Origin: Pseudomonadota bacterium
GTDB lineage: Bacteria > Desulfobacterota > Binatia > Binatales > Binataceae
Direction of reading: 5' to 3'
Length of the DNA: 64,000 nucleotides
NCBI GenBank assembly: GCA_021324855.1
Contig: JAJPIG010000013.1
Location: 124,001-188,000 of the forward strand
Made by a program: the position numbers and the translations under genes. The stretch's first letter is position 1, and each line of letters starts with the position of its first letter. Shown one piece after another: positions 8,573-17,153 of the stretch. The notes under the pieces are model-generated. The model did not search any database, was not told where the DNA came from, and saw only the letters and a list, made by a program, of their open reading frames with translations.

Positions 8573-9841
8573 ATGATGGTTAGTGTCGATGAAGCGCTTG
8601 CGCTGGTGCTGGACAGCGTGGCGCCGCTCGGTCTCGAGCGGGTTTCGATCCTGACGGCACGCGGCCGCGTGCTCGGCGAGGAGATTCGATCCCCGCGCGA
8701 CATACCCGGCTTCGACAACTCCGCGATGGACGGCTATGCCGTGCGCCGCGACGACGTTGTCCAGGCAGCCGAGAACCGTCCCGTCCGGCTGACCGTCACC
8801 GAGACCATCGCCGCCGGCGCGATGCCGTCGAAACCGGTGACTGCCGCTCATGCCGCGCGAATCATGACCGGCGCGCCGATTCCAGAGGGCGCCGACGCGA
8901 TTGTTCCCGTCGAGCGTACCCGAAGTGACGGCGTCACGGTTGAAATCCTTCAGGCTCCCGAGCCAAACGCGTTTATCAGGCCGCGGGGTGAGGACCTGCG
9001 CAGCGGCGAGCTCATTTTGAGCCCCGGCAGAATCCTGACCGCCGCCGATCTTGGCACGCTCGCCTCGCTCAACCGCGCGATGATCTATGTTTATCGACGC
9101 CCGCGCGTGGCCCTGGTCGCCACTGGCGACGAACTGGTCGATGTCGACCAAGCGCCAATCGGCTCGCAGGTCATCAATTCAAGCGCCTACGGTCTCTACG
9201 GCGCGATCGAGGAGGCCGGCGGCGAGCCGGTCATGCTCGGCATCGCGCCCGACAATCCCGACGAAATCCGCGCCCGGCTAAGGCAGGCGGCCGGCTTCGA
9301 TATGGCGCTCTCGACCGGCGGCGTCTCGGCGGGCGCCTTCGATCATGTCAAAAGCGTGCTCGACGAAATCGGGATGCGCGAGCTGTTCCACGGCGTCGCG
9401 CAGCGGCCCGGCCGTCCACTGAAGTATGGGCTAATCGAAGGACGGCCCTTCTTCGGCCTGCCCGGAAATCCGGTCTCCACGATGGTCTGCTTTTTCGTCT
9501 ATGCCCGCGCTGCGCTGCGCAAGATGGCCGGTGCGGCGGACTGGAGCCTGCCGCGAATTCAGGTGCGATGCGGCGTCGATATTCCGAAGCCGACCAACCT
9601 CACCGAGTTCGCGCGCGTGACGCTGGAACGCGAGGGCGATACCTGGATGGCGCGGCCGACCGGGAATCAGAGTTCGGGCGCGCTCAGTTCGCTCTCGAAG
9701 GCCGATGCGCTGTTGATCGGACCGGCGGGCGAGAATCCGCTCAAGAAGGGCCGGGAGCTGACCGCATTGCTGCTCAATCAGGGGGCGGTTGCCGATACCG
9801 GCGCATTCGTCGAAGCGCGCCGTCTGCGCCAGAAAGATTGA
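8573..9841 (+). CDS. moeA: Molybdopterin molybdotransferase
   Basis: A 422-residue MoeA. It inserts molybdate into adenylylated molybdopterin, the last common step of molybdenum cofactor synthesis. Domains follow the family order: MoeA N-terminal region with DNSAMDGYAV (residues 48-57), a central MoCF-biosynthesis domain with ATGDELVD, STGGVSAG and GLPGNPVSTMV, and a C-terminal beta domain. The length is typical. It would serve the formate dehydrogenase whose 3' end opens the window. Its last 64 bases overlap, on the other strand, a small membrane protein gene. Confidence 0.95.
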   Translation: MMVSVDEALALVLDSVAPLGLERVSILTARGRVLGEEIRSPRDIPGFDNSAMDGYAVRRDDVVQAAENRPVRLTVTETIAAGAMPSKPVTAAHAARIMTGAPIPEGADAIVPVERTRSDGVTVEILQAPEPNAFIRPRGEDLRSGELILSPGRILTAADLGTLASLNRAMIYVYRRPRVALVATGDELVDVDQAPIGSQVINSSAYGLYGAIEEAGGEPVMLGIAPDNPDEIRARLRQAAGFDMALSTGGVSAGAFDHVKSVLDEIGMRELFHGVAQRPGRPLKYGLIEGRPFFGLPGNPVSTMVCFFVYARAALRKMAGAADWSLPRIQVRCGVDIPKPTNLTEFARVTLEREGDTWMARPTGNQSSGALSSLSKADALLIGPAGENPLKKGRELTALLLNQGAVADTGAFVEARRLRQKD

Positions 9842-10035
9842 ACCGCAATCGCGATAACTGCGCCGACGATCATCGCTCCGCCGATTACGGCCGAGACGTT
9901 GAACTGCAATGTAACGAACGGCAGCAGCTTGATTTGGATCGGCTCGAGCTGCGAGTTGAAGTAGATGACATACGCGATCCATGCCACGATGATCGCGCCA
10001 ACAATGAACCTGGGACTTTTCAGAAAGGCCGGCAT
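9778..10035 (-). CDS. Small two-helix membrane protein (LapA-like)
   Basis: An 85-residue protein with two probable transmembrane helices, at about 10-26 (IVGAIIVAWIAYVIYF) and 41-64 (NVSAVIGGAMIVGAVIAIAV), followed by a basic QSFWRRRRAS stop-transfer tail. The short loop with LLPFVTLQFNVS and the overall size resemble LapA-domain proteins. The ATG at 10035 has a strong GAGGAGGG sequence 5 bases upstream on the reverse strand, better than the GTG five codons earlier. Its 3' end lies antisense inside the last 64 bases of moeA, which is unusual but both frames look genuine. Confidence 0.72.
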   Translation of the reverse strand: MPAFLKSPRFIVGAIIVAWIAYVIYFNSQLEPIQIKLLPFVTLQFNVSAVIGGAMIVGAVIAIAVQSFWRRRRASTNAPVSATAP

Positions 10036-10131
10036 CGACGCCCTCCTCACAAGCTCCGCAGCGTGGCAAAACTTTGGCCAGTCACCCGCCGCTTGTCAAC
10101 GCGGCAGGGCTGAGCCCTGCACCCATCTACG

Positions 10132-10611
10132 ATGAAATTTCGCGTTGGTAACGGTTTCGATTTCCATCCGCTGCGGCCCGGCCGCAAGCTCATCCTCGGC
10201 GGCGTCGAGATTCCTCACAACGTCGGATTGCAGGGGCATTCCGATGCTGACGTGCTCGCGCATGCGCTTGCCAATGCAATCCTCGGCGCGCTCGGCGAGG
10301 GCGACCTCGGTAGCCATTTTCCCGACAACGATCCACGCTACGCGAACGCCGACAGCATCGGGCTGCTGAGAGAAGTCTGGGCCATCGCGACCGGCCGCGG
10401 ATGGCGGCTCGAAAATGCCGACGTTACTGTCTTTGCCGAGCGGCCGAAGCTTAAGCCCTACATCGCGGCGATGCGGAATCGAATCGCGGAAACGCTCGGC
10501 GCGTCCCTCGATCAGATTAATGTCAAGGCGACCAGCCCCGAGGGCTTAGGCGCGCTCGGCCGCAGCGAAGGGATGGCCGCCGCAGCGATCGTTATGCTGT
10601 CGGCCGATTAG
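10132..10611 (+). CDS. ispF: 2-C-methyl-D-erythritol 2,4-cyclodiphosphate synthase
   Basis: A 159-residue IspF, the MEP-pathway enzyme that cyclises CDP-methylerythritol phosphate to MEcPP for isoprenoid synthesis. The zinc ligands Asp10, His12 and His44 are visible in GNGFDFHPL and GHSDADVLAHAL, followed by GEGDLGSHFPDNDP and, near the end, KATSPEGLGALGRSEGMAA. Length and motif spacing match the active trimeric enzyme. The usual partner ispD is not adjacent in this window. Confidence 0.96.
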   Translation: MKFRVGNGFDFHPLRPGRKLILGGVEIPHNVGLQGHSDADVLAHALANAILGALGEGDLGSHFPDNDPRYANADSIGLLREVWAIATGRGWRLENADVTVFAERPKLKPYIAAMRNRIAETLGASLDQINVKATSPEGLGALGRSEGMAAAAIVMLSAD

Positions 10612-10743
10612 ACGACCTGACGCAGGTCACGCCCTCTCCTTTGGACGGAAAACGGGTATGGCTATCCCAACAGCTCCGGTCAGGATGGTTGTCTCCAGGG
10701 CGACAACGACGGGGACAAGGATTAGGGAAGTTCTGCCGGGTTC

Positions 10744-10814
10744 GTCATTTTGAACCGAGTCTGCGAGGTGAAGAATCCCGGGATTCTTCACTGCGCAGCC
10801 GTCGCTCAGATGAC
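10744..10814. repeat. Imperfect palindromic repeat element
   Basis: A 71-base inverted repeat. The centre (10,769-10,790) is a perfect 22-base palindrome built on GAAGAATCCC/GGGATTCTTC. The flanking arms match with a few mismatches from GTCATTTTGAACCGA on the left to TCGCTCAGATGAC on the right. The pattern GTCATTCTGAGCGA...GAAGAATCCCGGGATTCTTC is one I recall as a dispersed intergenic repeat in many unrelated bacterial genomes, so this is probably a REP/MITE-like mobile repeat and not a local regulatory site. The recollection is not checked by search. Confidence 0.7.
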
Positions 10815-10854
10815 CTCATTCTAGCGGTCGGCGTTTCGCGAAGAACGTGGCGCC

Positions 10855-10888
10855 GAATCAGCGCGTCGTTCAAACGACGCGCTGATTC
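10855..10888. terminator. Strong hairpin, possible terminator
   Basis: A 16-base perfect inverted repeat (GAATCAGCGCGTCGTT and its complement) separated by 2 bases, followed on the forward strand by TTTCG. As RNA it would form a very stable stem in either orientation. It may end transcription from ispF, although it lies 240 bases downstream of that gene and the T-run is short. It could equally be a second palindromic repeat unit. Confidence 0.5.
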
Positions 10889-11119
10889 TTTCGTGAACCG
10901 ATTGAGGACGGGAGCTGCGGCGCGGATGCCGCGCTCCTTGAAAATCCGGCATCAGAGTCTTCCTCAACACACCGCTGGAGGAATCTCAGCCGAATCGATC
11001 GCCTCGATCGGAACCGGCTTTAATTATTGATCCCAACGGACACGGCCCTTTCAGCGCCCTTGAAATGGGGCCGGTAGCAGATAATCATCACACCAAGGAA
11101 GCAAAGGAGAGTCAGAACT

Positions 11120-12244
11120 ATGCTCAAGCCGGTGCTGTCGGCAGATTCGCACGTAATCGAGATACCCGAGATCTGGTCGAAACGGATCGATAGCCGTTTT
11201 AAGGATCGCGCGCCGCATCTCGAAAAGGACAACCGCTTCGGCGTGATGTACAGCATCCCGGGAATCAACTTCAAAGTCCCGATGGCGCTGTTGTCGGGCG
11301 CCGGCAAACCGCCGGACAAGATGGACGAGAAGGCGGAATTTGAGCAGCTTCAGAGCGGCGGATGGGACCCGAAGAAACGCATCGAGGACCAGGAACGCGA
11401 CGGCATCGCAGCCGAGATTCTTTATCCCAGCATCGGGATGATCCTCTGCAAGCATCCCGACCACGACTATCGCAAGGCCTGCTCCGATGCCTACAACGTC
11501 TGGCTCGCCGAATATTGCGCGTCGAATCCCAACCGGCTGCTCGGCATCGGCCTGGTTTCGATGCGCACGCCGGAGGACGCAGTGGCCGAAGCGCATGCGA
11601 TCAAGAAACTCGGCCTGCGCGGCATCATGCTGCCGGGATGGCCGGCGCTCGAGGATTACGACAGCCGCATCTACGATCCGTTCTGGAAAACAGCGGTCGA
11701 GCTCAACCTGCCGGTGACTTTCCACCATCTGCCCGGCCCGAGAAACATCAACGAGCCATTGGATTCGCCATACGCGCCGATGGGCCGCGGGGTCAACTCG
11801 AAGCTCAGCTCCTGGATGAACCTGATCCGCGGCAATCAGGACCTGCTCGCGATGTTCGTGTTCGGCGGCGTGTTCGATCGCCATCCGAAGCTCAAGCTGA
11901 TCTGCGCCGAGGCCGATGCCGGCTGGATTCCGCACTTCATGTACCGGATGGACTACGCCTACGACCATCACCGGCATCACATGAAGACCGAGCTACTGAG
12001 CAAAGCGCCGAGCGAATTTTTCCGCAACAATGTCTACATTTCGTTCCAGGACGATTACATTGCGTTCCAGGTGCGCCACCTGATGAACATCCGGCGGCTG
12101 ATGTGGGCCAATGACTTTCCGCATTTCGATTCGACCTGGCCGCACTCGAAGGAAGTAATCGCGAAGCATACGGCGGATCTGACCGAGCAGGAGAAGAACT
12201 GGATCCTGCACGACAATCTCGCCGAATGCTACCAGCTTTCGTAG
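11120..12244 (+). CDS. Metal-dependent amidohydrolase (amidohydrolase-2 family)
   Basis: A 374-residue TIM-barrel amidohydrolase of the ACMSD-related amidohydrolase-2 family. Typical features are the N-terminal SADSHVIEIPEIW (metal-binding D-x-H in place of H-x-H), FHHLPGP in the middle, FGGVFDRHPKLKLICAEADAGWIP and WANDFPHFDSTWPHS near the end. Family members hydrolyse or decarboxylate ring-derived carboxylic acids; the substrate cannot be named. A clear AAGGAGAG site precedes the ATG. A second, shorter member of the family follows 80 bases downstream, suggesting the pair acts in one catabolic route. Confidence 0.87.
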   Translation: MLKPVLSADSHVIEIPEIWSKRIDSRFKDRAPHLEKDNRFGVMYSIPGINFKVPMALLSGAGKPPDKMDEKAEFEQLQSGGWDPKKRIEDQERDGIAAEILYPSIGMILCKHPDHDYRKACSDAYNVWLAEYCASNPNRLLGIGLVSMRTPEDAVAEAHAIKKLGLRGIMLPGWPALEDYDSRIYDPFWKTAVELNLPVTFHHLPGPRNINEPLDSPYAPMGRGVNSKLSSWMNLIRGNQDLLAMFVFGGVFDRHPKLKLICAEADAGWIPHFMYRMDYAYDHHRHHMKTELLSKAPSEFFRNNVYISFQDDYIAFQVRHLMNIRRLMWANDFPHFDSTWPHSKEVIAKHTADLTEQEKNWILHDNLAECYQLS

Positions 12245-12324
12245 CGTTCGCGCGCTGCATTCAGACCTAAATCGCGACGGCGGCTGCGGCTTCAGCGGCC
12301 GCCGATCGTCAGGGAGCTCCAAGT

Positions 12325-13296
12325 GTGAGAATTGACGTCCATAACCACATCTTTCCGAAAGAACTGGTGAAGCGCCTCGAGAAGCGCACCGATTATCCGT
12401 ACGCGCGTCCCGGCAACGGCCGGCTCGGCCTGCACTGCTGCGACAATCTGACAATCCAGAACTTCGAGTCGTTCGCCGATATGAGCAAGAAGCTCGAGGA
12501 TATGGATCGCGTCGGCGTCGATGTCTGTATTCTGACCGTAAATCTCCCCGGACCGGAACTCGCGATGAAGCCGGCGGAGGCCGACGAGCTCGCGCGCATC
12601 GCCAATGACGGCATCGCGGAGGCCGTCGCGCGCCATCCGAAACGTTTCTGGGGGATGGCCTCGCTCGGCTACGGCACTATCGACAGCGCGCTTAAAGAGC
12701 TCGATCGATGCTTCTCAGAGCTCAAGTTCCGCGGGCTCCAGATTTTCTCGAACATCAAAGGCAAGCCGCTCGACGATCCGGAGTTGCGGCCGATCTTCGC
12801 GCGGATGAACGCGCTAAAGCGGCCGATTTTCATGCATCCGACGGCGCCGCTGAATCGGAATCATCTGATGCAGCTCGTGCCGGTGCCGGCGCTCGGCTTC
12901 ATTTACGACACGACGCTTGCGGCGGTACGCCTGACGCTCTCGGGCCGCCTTGCGGAATTTCCCGATCTCCCGTTCATCGTGCCGCACGTCGGCGGCGTGC
13001 TGCCTTACCTGATGGAGCGCATTATCGGGTTGATTCCTAGCTACGGAAACGGCAGCCAGGAAAACGATCCGCGAAAGATTTTCAAGCGGCTTTACATGGA
13101 TACGGTCACCTACGAACCGGGGCCGTTGAAGCTATGCTTCGAGACGATGGGCGCCGACCAGCTAATCCTAGGCACCGATCATCCGCACGGTCCGTGGGAG
13201 CGGCCGACGAAGCTGCTCGACGAGCTCAAATGCAGCAATGAAGACCGCGAGAAGATAATGCACGGGAACGCAGAGCGGCTATTCCGGCCGGCCTGA
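12325..13296 (+). CDS. ACMSD-like metal-dependent amidohydrolase
   Basis: A 323-residue amidohydrolase-2 protein closer to aminocarboxymuconate-semialdehyde decarboxylase: it begins IDVHNHIFPKEL (the metal-binding H-x-H), then has FMHPTAPL, FIVPHVGGVLPYLMERI and LGTDHPHGPWE with the conserved C-terminal Asp metal ligand. It probably decarboxylates or hydrolyses an aromatic ring-cleavage product. The start is a GTG at 12,325, preceded by AGGGAGCTCC. It ends 2 bases from the convergent zinc-ribbon gene. Confidence 0.87.
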   Translation: MRIDVHNHIFPKELVKRLEKRTDYPYARPGNGRLGLHCCDNLTIQNFESFADMSKKLEDMDRVGVDVCILTVNLPGPELAMKPAEADELARIANDGIAEAVARHPKRFWGMASLGYGTIDSALKELDRCFSELKFRGLQIFSNIKGKPLDDPELRPIFARMNALKRPIFMHPTAPLNRNHLMQLVPVPALGFIYDTTLAAVRLTLSGRLAEFPDLPFIVPHVGGVLPYLMERIIGLIPSYGNGSQENDPRKIFKRLYMDTVTYEPGPLKLCFETMGADQLILGTDHPHGPWERPTKLLDELKCSNEDREKIMHGNAERLFRPA

Positions 13297-13298
13297 CA

Positions 13299-13667
13299 CT
13301 AGAGATCGTCGCTGCCACCGCCGCCAGCGTCATCGTCGCCGTCGAGGTCGCCGCCTTTTTCGAGCTCTTCGACCGCCTCATCGAACTCGGGTCCGGAAAA
13401 TTCGTCGCCCATCTCGCGCCCCATCCGCTTCATCATGCGGGCGATGCTCTTGGGATCGTTTTCATCGATGTCGCCGAGTTTCGATGGGTCGGCGAGCGAT
13501 TCCATCCGGGCGTCATCGCTGCGCGGCATGGCGAATCGCGACATCAGCCGGCGCATTTCCGGCGCGCCGCAATGGCGGCATTTGGCGCTGACGCGCTCGC
13601 TCGCCCGGAGCGTCAGGATGCTCGTGCGCTTGCCGCATTTTCCGCATTCGTATTCGTAGATCGGCAT
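13299..13667 (-). CDS. FmdB-type zinc ribbon protein
   Basis: A 122-residue protein with an N-terminal FmdB regulatory zinc ribbon: MPIYEYECGKCG (Cys8, Cys11) and CRHCG (Cys30, Cys33). The remaining two-thirds is acidic and helical, ending in an Asp/Gly-rich tail (DGDDDAGGGGSDDL). FmdB-like proteins are widespread; proposed roles in regulation of formamidase/amidase expression rest on one case. It is convergent with the amidohydrolase, so the neighbourhood gives no firm clue. Confidence 0.85.
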   Translation of the reverse strand: MPIYEYECGKCGKRTSILTLRASERVSAKCRHCGAPEMRRLMSRFAMPRSDDARMESLADPSKLGDIDENDPKSIARMMKRMGREMGDEFSGPEFDEAVEELEKGGDLDGDDDAGGGGSDDL

Positions 13668-13772
13668 CGAAAATCCCTGCCTGAGACCCAGCTAATCCAG
13701 TTTACTTGCCGCGCATCGTTGGGCAAGCCGCCGCTTTGATTAGACGGCGCGCCTCGGCATACTGACGCCCAA

Positions 13773-14558
13773 ATGGCCGATCTGAGCCTGATGTGGCGGA
13801 ATACCCGGATGGTCGTGCTGTGCGCGATCTCTGCGGCGCTCTACGCCGCCGTGCTGGTGCCGTTCAAGGCGCTGCCGATCATTCCGGGCATCACCGAACT
13901 GCGACCCGCCAATGCGATCCCGGTGGTCTGCTCGTTTCTGTTCGGACCGGCCGCAGGATGGGGCTCGGCGATCGGCAACATGATAGGCGATTTCTTCGGC
14001 GGCGTCGGCCCAGGCGACGTCTTCGGTTTTTTTGGCAATCTGTTCTACGGCTACGTACCCTACAAGATTTGGCGGATTATCGCGGATGGCGAGAGCCCGG
14101 TGAGCCGCTCGCCCGCGACGATCGCAAAGTACGCCATCACCTGCCTGCTGGCGAGCATCCTCTGCGCCGATTTCGTCGGCTGGGGTGACAACATGCTCGC
14201 GCTCAGGCCGTTCAGCGTGCTCGGAAATCTGATCGTCATCAACAACGCGACGGCTGCGTTCGTGCTCGCGCCTTTCATTCTCTACGAGGTCTACCCGCGA
14301 GTTCGCAAAGGCAGGATGCTCTATACGGACGTGATGTCGGAAGTGACGCCGCCGTCGCGCGCGGCCAGTGCCTTGGGGCTTGCGATGCTCGCGGTCGGCA
14401 CGCTTGGCGCCTGGGCAGTCGGCAATCTGGTCTCCACCGGCTACTGGATTCCATCGCTCATCCCGCCCGGCATGGCGCAGCCGCCCTACGACCGCGCGAT
14501 CGCTATCGCGGTGACGCCGTTCATGATGCTGGCCGTTGCGGGTGTCGGCCTCATGTGA
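13773..14558 (+). CDS. ECF transporter substrate-binding (S) component
   Basis: A 261-residue membrane protein with about six helices. The N-terminal region ISAALYAAVLVPFKAL, GITELRPANAIPVVCSFLFGPAAGWGSAIGNMIGDFFGG is typical of energy-coupling-factor S components, which bind a vitamin or precursor. It overlaps the next gene by 4 bases (ATGTGA), and ATPase and T component genes follow directly, so the whole importer is encoded together. No riboswitch was recognised in the 100 bases upstream, so the substrate stays open; a cobalamin, queuosine or thiamine precursor are all possible. Confidence 0.85.
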   Translation: MADLSLMWRNTRMVVLCAISAALYAAVLVPFKALPIIPGITELRPANAIPVVCSFLFGPAAGWGSAIGNMIGDFFGGVGPGDVFGFFGNLFYGYVPYKIWRIIADGESPVSRSPATIAKYAITCLLASILCADFVGWGDNMLALRPFSVLGNLIVINNATAAFVLAPFILYEVYPRVRKGRMLYTDVMSEVTPPSRAASALGLAMLAVGTLGAWAVGNLVSTGYWIPSLIPPGMAQPPYDRAIAIAVTPFMMLAVAGVGLM

Positions 14559-16288
14559 CGACCGGGCGGCAAACCATCGTAGCGGGGGCGAAGTCCGCGC
14601 CGGCGGTCAGCGCCGAAGGTCTCAGTTTCGCCTATCGGGGCGCGGAGCGGCGTGCGCTGAGCGGCGTTTCGTTCGCGCAGGCGCGCGGCGAGATGATCGG
14701 GATCGTCGGCGCATCTGGCGCCGGTAAATCGACGCTGGCCAAGTGCCTCAATCGAATCATCCCGGAGTTCGAGCCCGGCGACTTTCGCGGCGTCGTCGCG
14801 ATCGGGGGACGCCCGCTTGACGGCAAGCGCGTGAGCGAAATCGCCGGCACGGTCGGTATGGTCTTCCAGGATTTTGAGGCGCAGCTTTTTTCGACCAACG
14901 TTGCGCATGAAGTCGCCTTCGCGATGGAGCAGGCCGGGATCAGCCGCGACGAGATGAACCGGCGGATCGGACCAGCTCTGGAAGCGGTCGGGCTGGCAGG
15001 ATTCGAGCCGCGCGATCCCACCACGCTTTCCGGCGGGGAGAAGCAGCGGCTTGCGATCGCGGCGGTGCTGGCGCTCGGCCCGGAGGTGATCGTTATGGAT
15101 GAGCCGACCACCGATCTCGATCCGGAAGGCAAGGCGGAGGTCTTCGCATTGATTCGCCGGCTTCGCGAGCGGGGGCAGAGCCTGATCGTCATCGAGCACG
15201 AGACCATCGAGCTGCGCGCCTGCGATCGGATTCTGCTGATGCGCGACGGCGAGATCGTTGCGGACGCGCCGCCGGAGCTGCTTTTCACCCGGCTCGATCT
15301 GCTCGAGGAATGCGGCGTGAATCCGCCGGACATCAATCGCGTTCTCGCTGCACTCGGAATCGCGGCGCACGCGCGCGATGTCGGCCATGCCGAAGCGCTC
15401 ATTCGCGGACGCCTGCCGGGCCTTGCGCGCGAGGCTGCTGCGCCGGCTGTCAGTGGCGTTTCCGATCCGGCGGTGGAAGATCATTCGGCGCCGATTGTGG
15501 AAATCGATGGTTTGAATTTTTCGTATCCGGGAGGCCCGCGTGTGCTCGAGTCGATTCAGCTCGCGATCCGGCCCGGCGAGTTCATCGCAATCATCGGGCA
15601 GAACGGTTCGGGCAAGACCACGCTCGCCAAGCAGATCGTCGGATTGCTCACGCCCGAGAGCGGACGCGTGATGATCGGCGGGCGCGATCGCGCGTTGCTG
15701 CGCGCGACCGAAGCGGCGCACGAGGTCGGCTACGTCTTCCAGAATCCCGACCATCAGATTTTCGCCGCCACGGTCGAAGATGAAGTCGCTTTCGGACCGC
15801 GTAATTTCGGGCTTGCGCCAGACGAGGTCGCGCGTCGATGCGCCGAAGTGCTGAGCGCGGTCAATCTCGAAAGCGAGCGCGCCAGCGACCCGTTCCTGCT
15901 CGGCAAAGGCGAGCGCCAGCGGCTCGCCGTGGCGAGCGTGCTCGCGCTGCGTCCGCGATTGCTGATTCTCGATGAGCCGACGACCGGGCTCGATTATCGC
16001 GAGCAGCGCCGGATGATGCGCCTGGTGAGCGAGCTCAATTCCGCCGGGATCGCGATCGTGATGATTACGCACACGCCCTGGCTGGTCGCTGCCTATGCGC
16101 GACGGGTCATCCTGATGCGCCGCGGGCGCATTCTGTTTGACGGCGGGGTGCGCGAGTTTTTTGCCGACGACGAGCTGTTGCGCTCATCGTCGTTTCGCGC
16201 GCCGGAGGTGACCGCGCTCGGCCGTCGCTTCGGCGTTAGTGCGCTGACCGCTGAGGAGCTGATTAACGCGCTGGCAAAGGATTGCTGA
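14555..16288 (+). CDS. Fused double ATPase of an ECF transporter (EcfA1-EcfA2)
   Basis: A 577-residue protein with two ABC ATPase domains in one chain. Domain 1 (about 12-235) has Walker A GASGAGKST, signature LSGGEKQRLAIA and Walker B VIVMDEPTTDLD. Domain 2 (about 310-540) has GQNGSGKTT, a degenerate signature LGKGERQRLAVAS and LLILDEPTTGLD. The two halves correspond to the EcfA and EcfA' subunits that drive vitamin uptake. The start is a GTG overlapping the S component stop, and the stop overlaps the T component ATG. The weakened second signature suggests that the two composite ATP sites are not equivalent. Confidence 0.92.
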   Translation: MTTGRQTIVAGAKSAPAVSAEGLSFAYRGAERRALSGVSFAQARGEMIGIVGASGAGKSTLAKCLNRIIPEFEPGDFRGVVAIGGRPLDGKRVSEIAGTVGMVFQDFEAQLFSTNVAHEVAFAMEQAGISRDEMNRRIGPALEAVGLAGFEPRDPTTLSGGEKQRLAIAAVLALGPEVIVMDEPTTDLDPEGKAEVFALIRRLRERGQSLIVIEHETIELRACDRILLMRDGEIVADAPPELLFTRLDLLEECGVNPPDINRVLAALGIAAHARDVGHAEALIRGRLPGLAREAAAPAVSGVSDPAVEDHSAPIVEIDGLNFSYPGGPRVLESIQLAIRPGEFIAIIGQNGSGKTTLAKQIVGLLTPESGRVMIGGRDRALLRATEAAHEVGYVFQNPDHQIFAATVEDEVAFGPRNFGLAPDEVARRCAEVLSAVNLESERASDPFLLGKGERQRLAVASVLALRPRLLILDEPTTGLDYREQRRMMRLVSELNSAGIAIVMITHTPWLVAAYARRVILMRRGRILFDGGVREFFADDELLRSSSFRAPEVTALGRRFGVSALTAEELINALAKDC

Positions 16289-17073
16289 TGCCGATCTATC
16301 TTTACATCGAGCGCATTGGCGTGCTTCATCGGCTTCATCCGACAGTCAAGGTCTTTGCGCTTTTCGTGATGTTCTGGTCGGTCTACTGGGTCGATCATCC
16401 GCTGGCGCTGCTGCCACTGGGACTGCTCCTGCTCGCCGCCGCGAAGAACGCGGGGGCATGGCCGAATTTTTATCGGCTTCGATGGCTTTTCGTCATGGTA
16501 ATCCTCTTCACCACGCTCGCGTGGATGATCTTTTACCGGCGCGGCCCCGTTCTAATCGATCTCAAGTTCATCCATCTCAGTCGCGCCTCATTGCTGTTCG
16601 GCTTCGGACGCGGACTCAAGTTGGCCGAGCTGCTGGCGACCTCGGTGGTGTTCCTTTCGACCACGAAGATCGAGGAATTTACGGTCGGGCTTTCGAGTCT
16701 GAGGGTGCCGTATCGCGCCGGCTTCGCGATCACGCTTGCGTTCCGACTCGCGCCCTTGTTTATGGATTCAGCGATTACGGTTTACCAGGCGCAGAGCCTG
16801 CGCGGGTACGATTTCAATCGTGGCGGACCGTTGGAGCGCATCCGGCGCTACGTTCCGGTCATCATCCCGGTGTTCATGGGAGCGCTGCGCAAGGCGAATG
16901 CGATGGCGATGGCGCTGGAGGCGCGAGGCTTCGGGCGCATCAGCCGGCCGACGAGCTTCATCGAATATCCGGTGGCGCCGCGCGACGTCGCGGCATCGAT
17001 CGGGCTTTTGGCAATCGGCGCCGTTTATTTCATGATTTACTACACCGGCTACGGAGCAATTCCCCTGAAATAG
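16288..17073 (+). CDS. ecfT: ECF transporter transmembrane (T) component
   Basis: A 261-residue EcfT/CbiQ-family membrane protein that couples the ATPases to the S component. It starts with MPIYLYIERIGVLHRLHPTVKV, has several hydrophobic helices, and carries the coupling helices ending in the two family motifs: AQSLRGYDF (first A-R-G-like) and MALEARGFGRI (canonical A-R-G). The ATG shares one base with the upstream stop codon (TGATG), so translation is coupled. This closes a three-gene S-AA'-T operon. Confidence 0.93.
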   Translation: MPIYLYIERIGVLHRLHPTVKVFALFVMFWSVYWVDHPLALLPLGLLLLAAAKNAGAWPNFYRLRWLFVMVILFTTLAWMIFYRRGPVLIDLKFIHLSRASLLFGFGRGLKLAELLATSVVFLSTTKIEEFTVGLSSLRVPYRAGFAITLAFRLAPLFMDSAITVYQAQSLRGYDFNRGGPLERIRRYVPVIIPVFMGALRKANAMAMALEARGFGRISRPTSFIEYPVAPRDVAASIGLLAIGAVYFMIYYTGYGAIPLK

Positions 17074-17153
17074 AGTCCCGCCGCGCGCGGTTTGGAAGCC
17101 GATTCCATGCGTGCTAATTAAGCGACATCACTTCGCCGCAGGAGGCAATGGGC

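Larger units (their letters stand above)
10612..11119. other. Repeat-bearing intergenic region without a gene
   Basis: About 500 bases between ispF and an amidohydrolase gene. A 129-codon open frame on the forward strand is present, but its composition (arginine/serine-rich, no hydrophobic pattern) and the fact that it runs straight through two inverted repeats make it unlikely to be a gene. The region holds a long imperfect palindrome (10,744-10,814) and a near-perfect hairpin (10,855-10,888). The last 20 bases before 11,120 include AAGGAGAGTCAGAAC, the ribosome-binding site of the next gene. Confidence 0.6.

Noticed and set aside
10641-11030. 129-codon forward open frame after ispF
   Set aside because: It runs through two inverted repeats, is dominated by Arg and Ser, and shows no domain or convincing ribosome-binding site.
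14486-16072. 528-codon reverse frame opposite the ECF ATPase
   Set aside because: It is a GC-rich shadow of the forward gene, which has all ABC ATPase motifs; the antisense translation has no family pattern.
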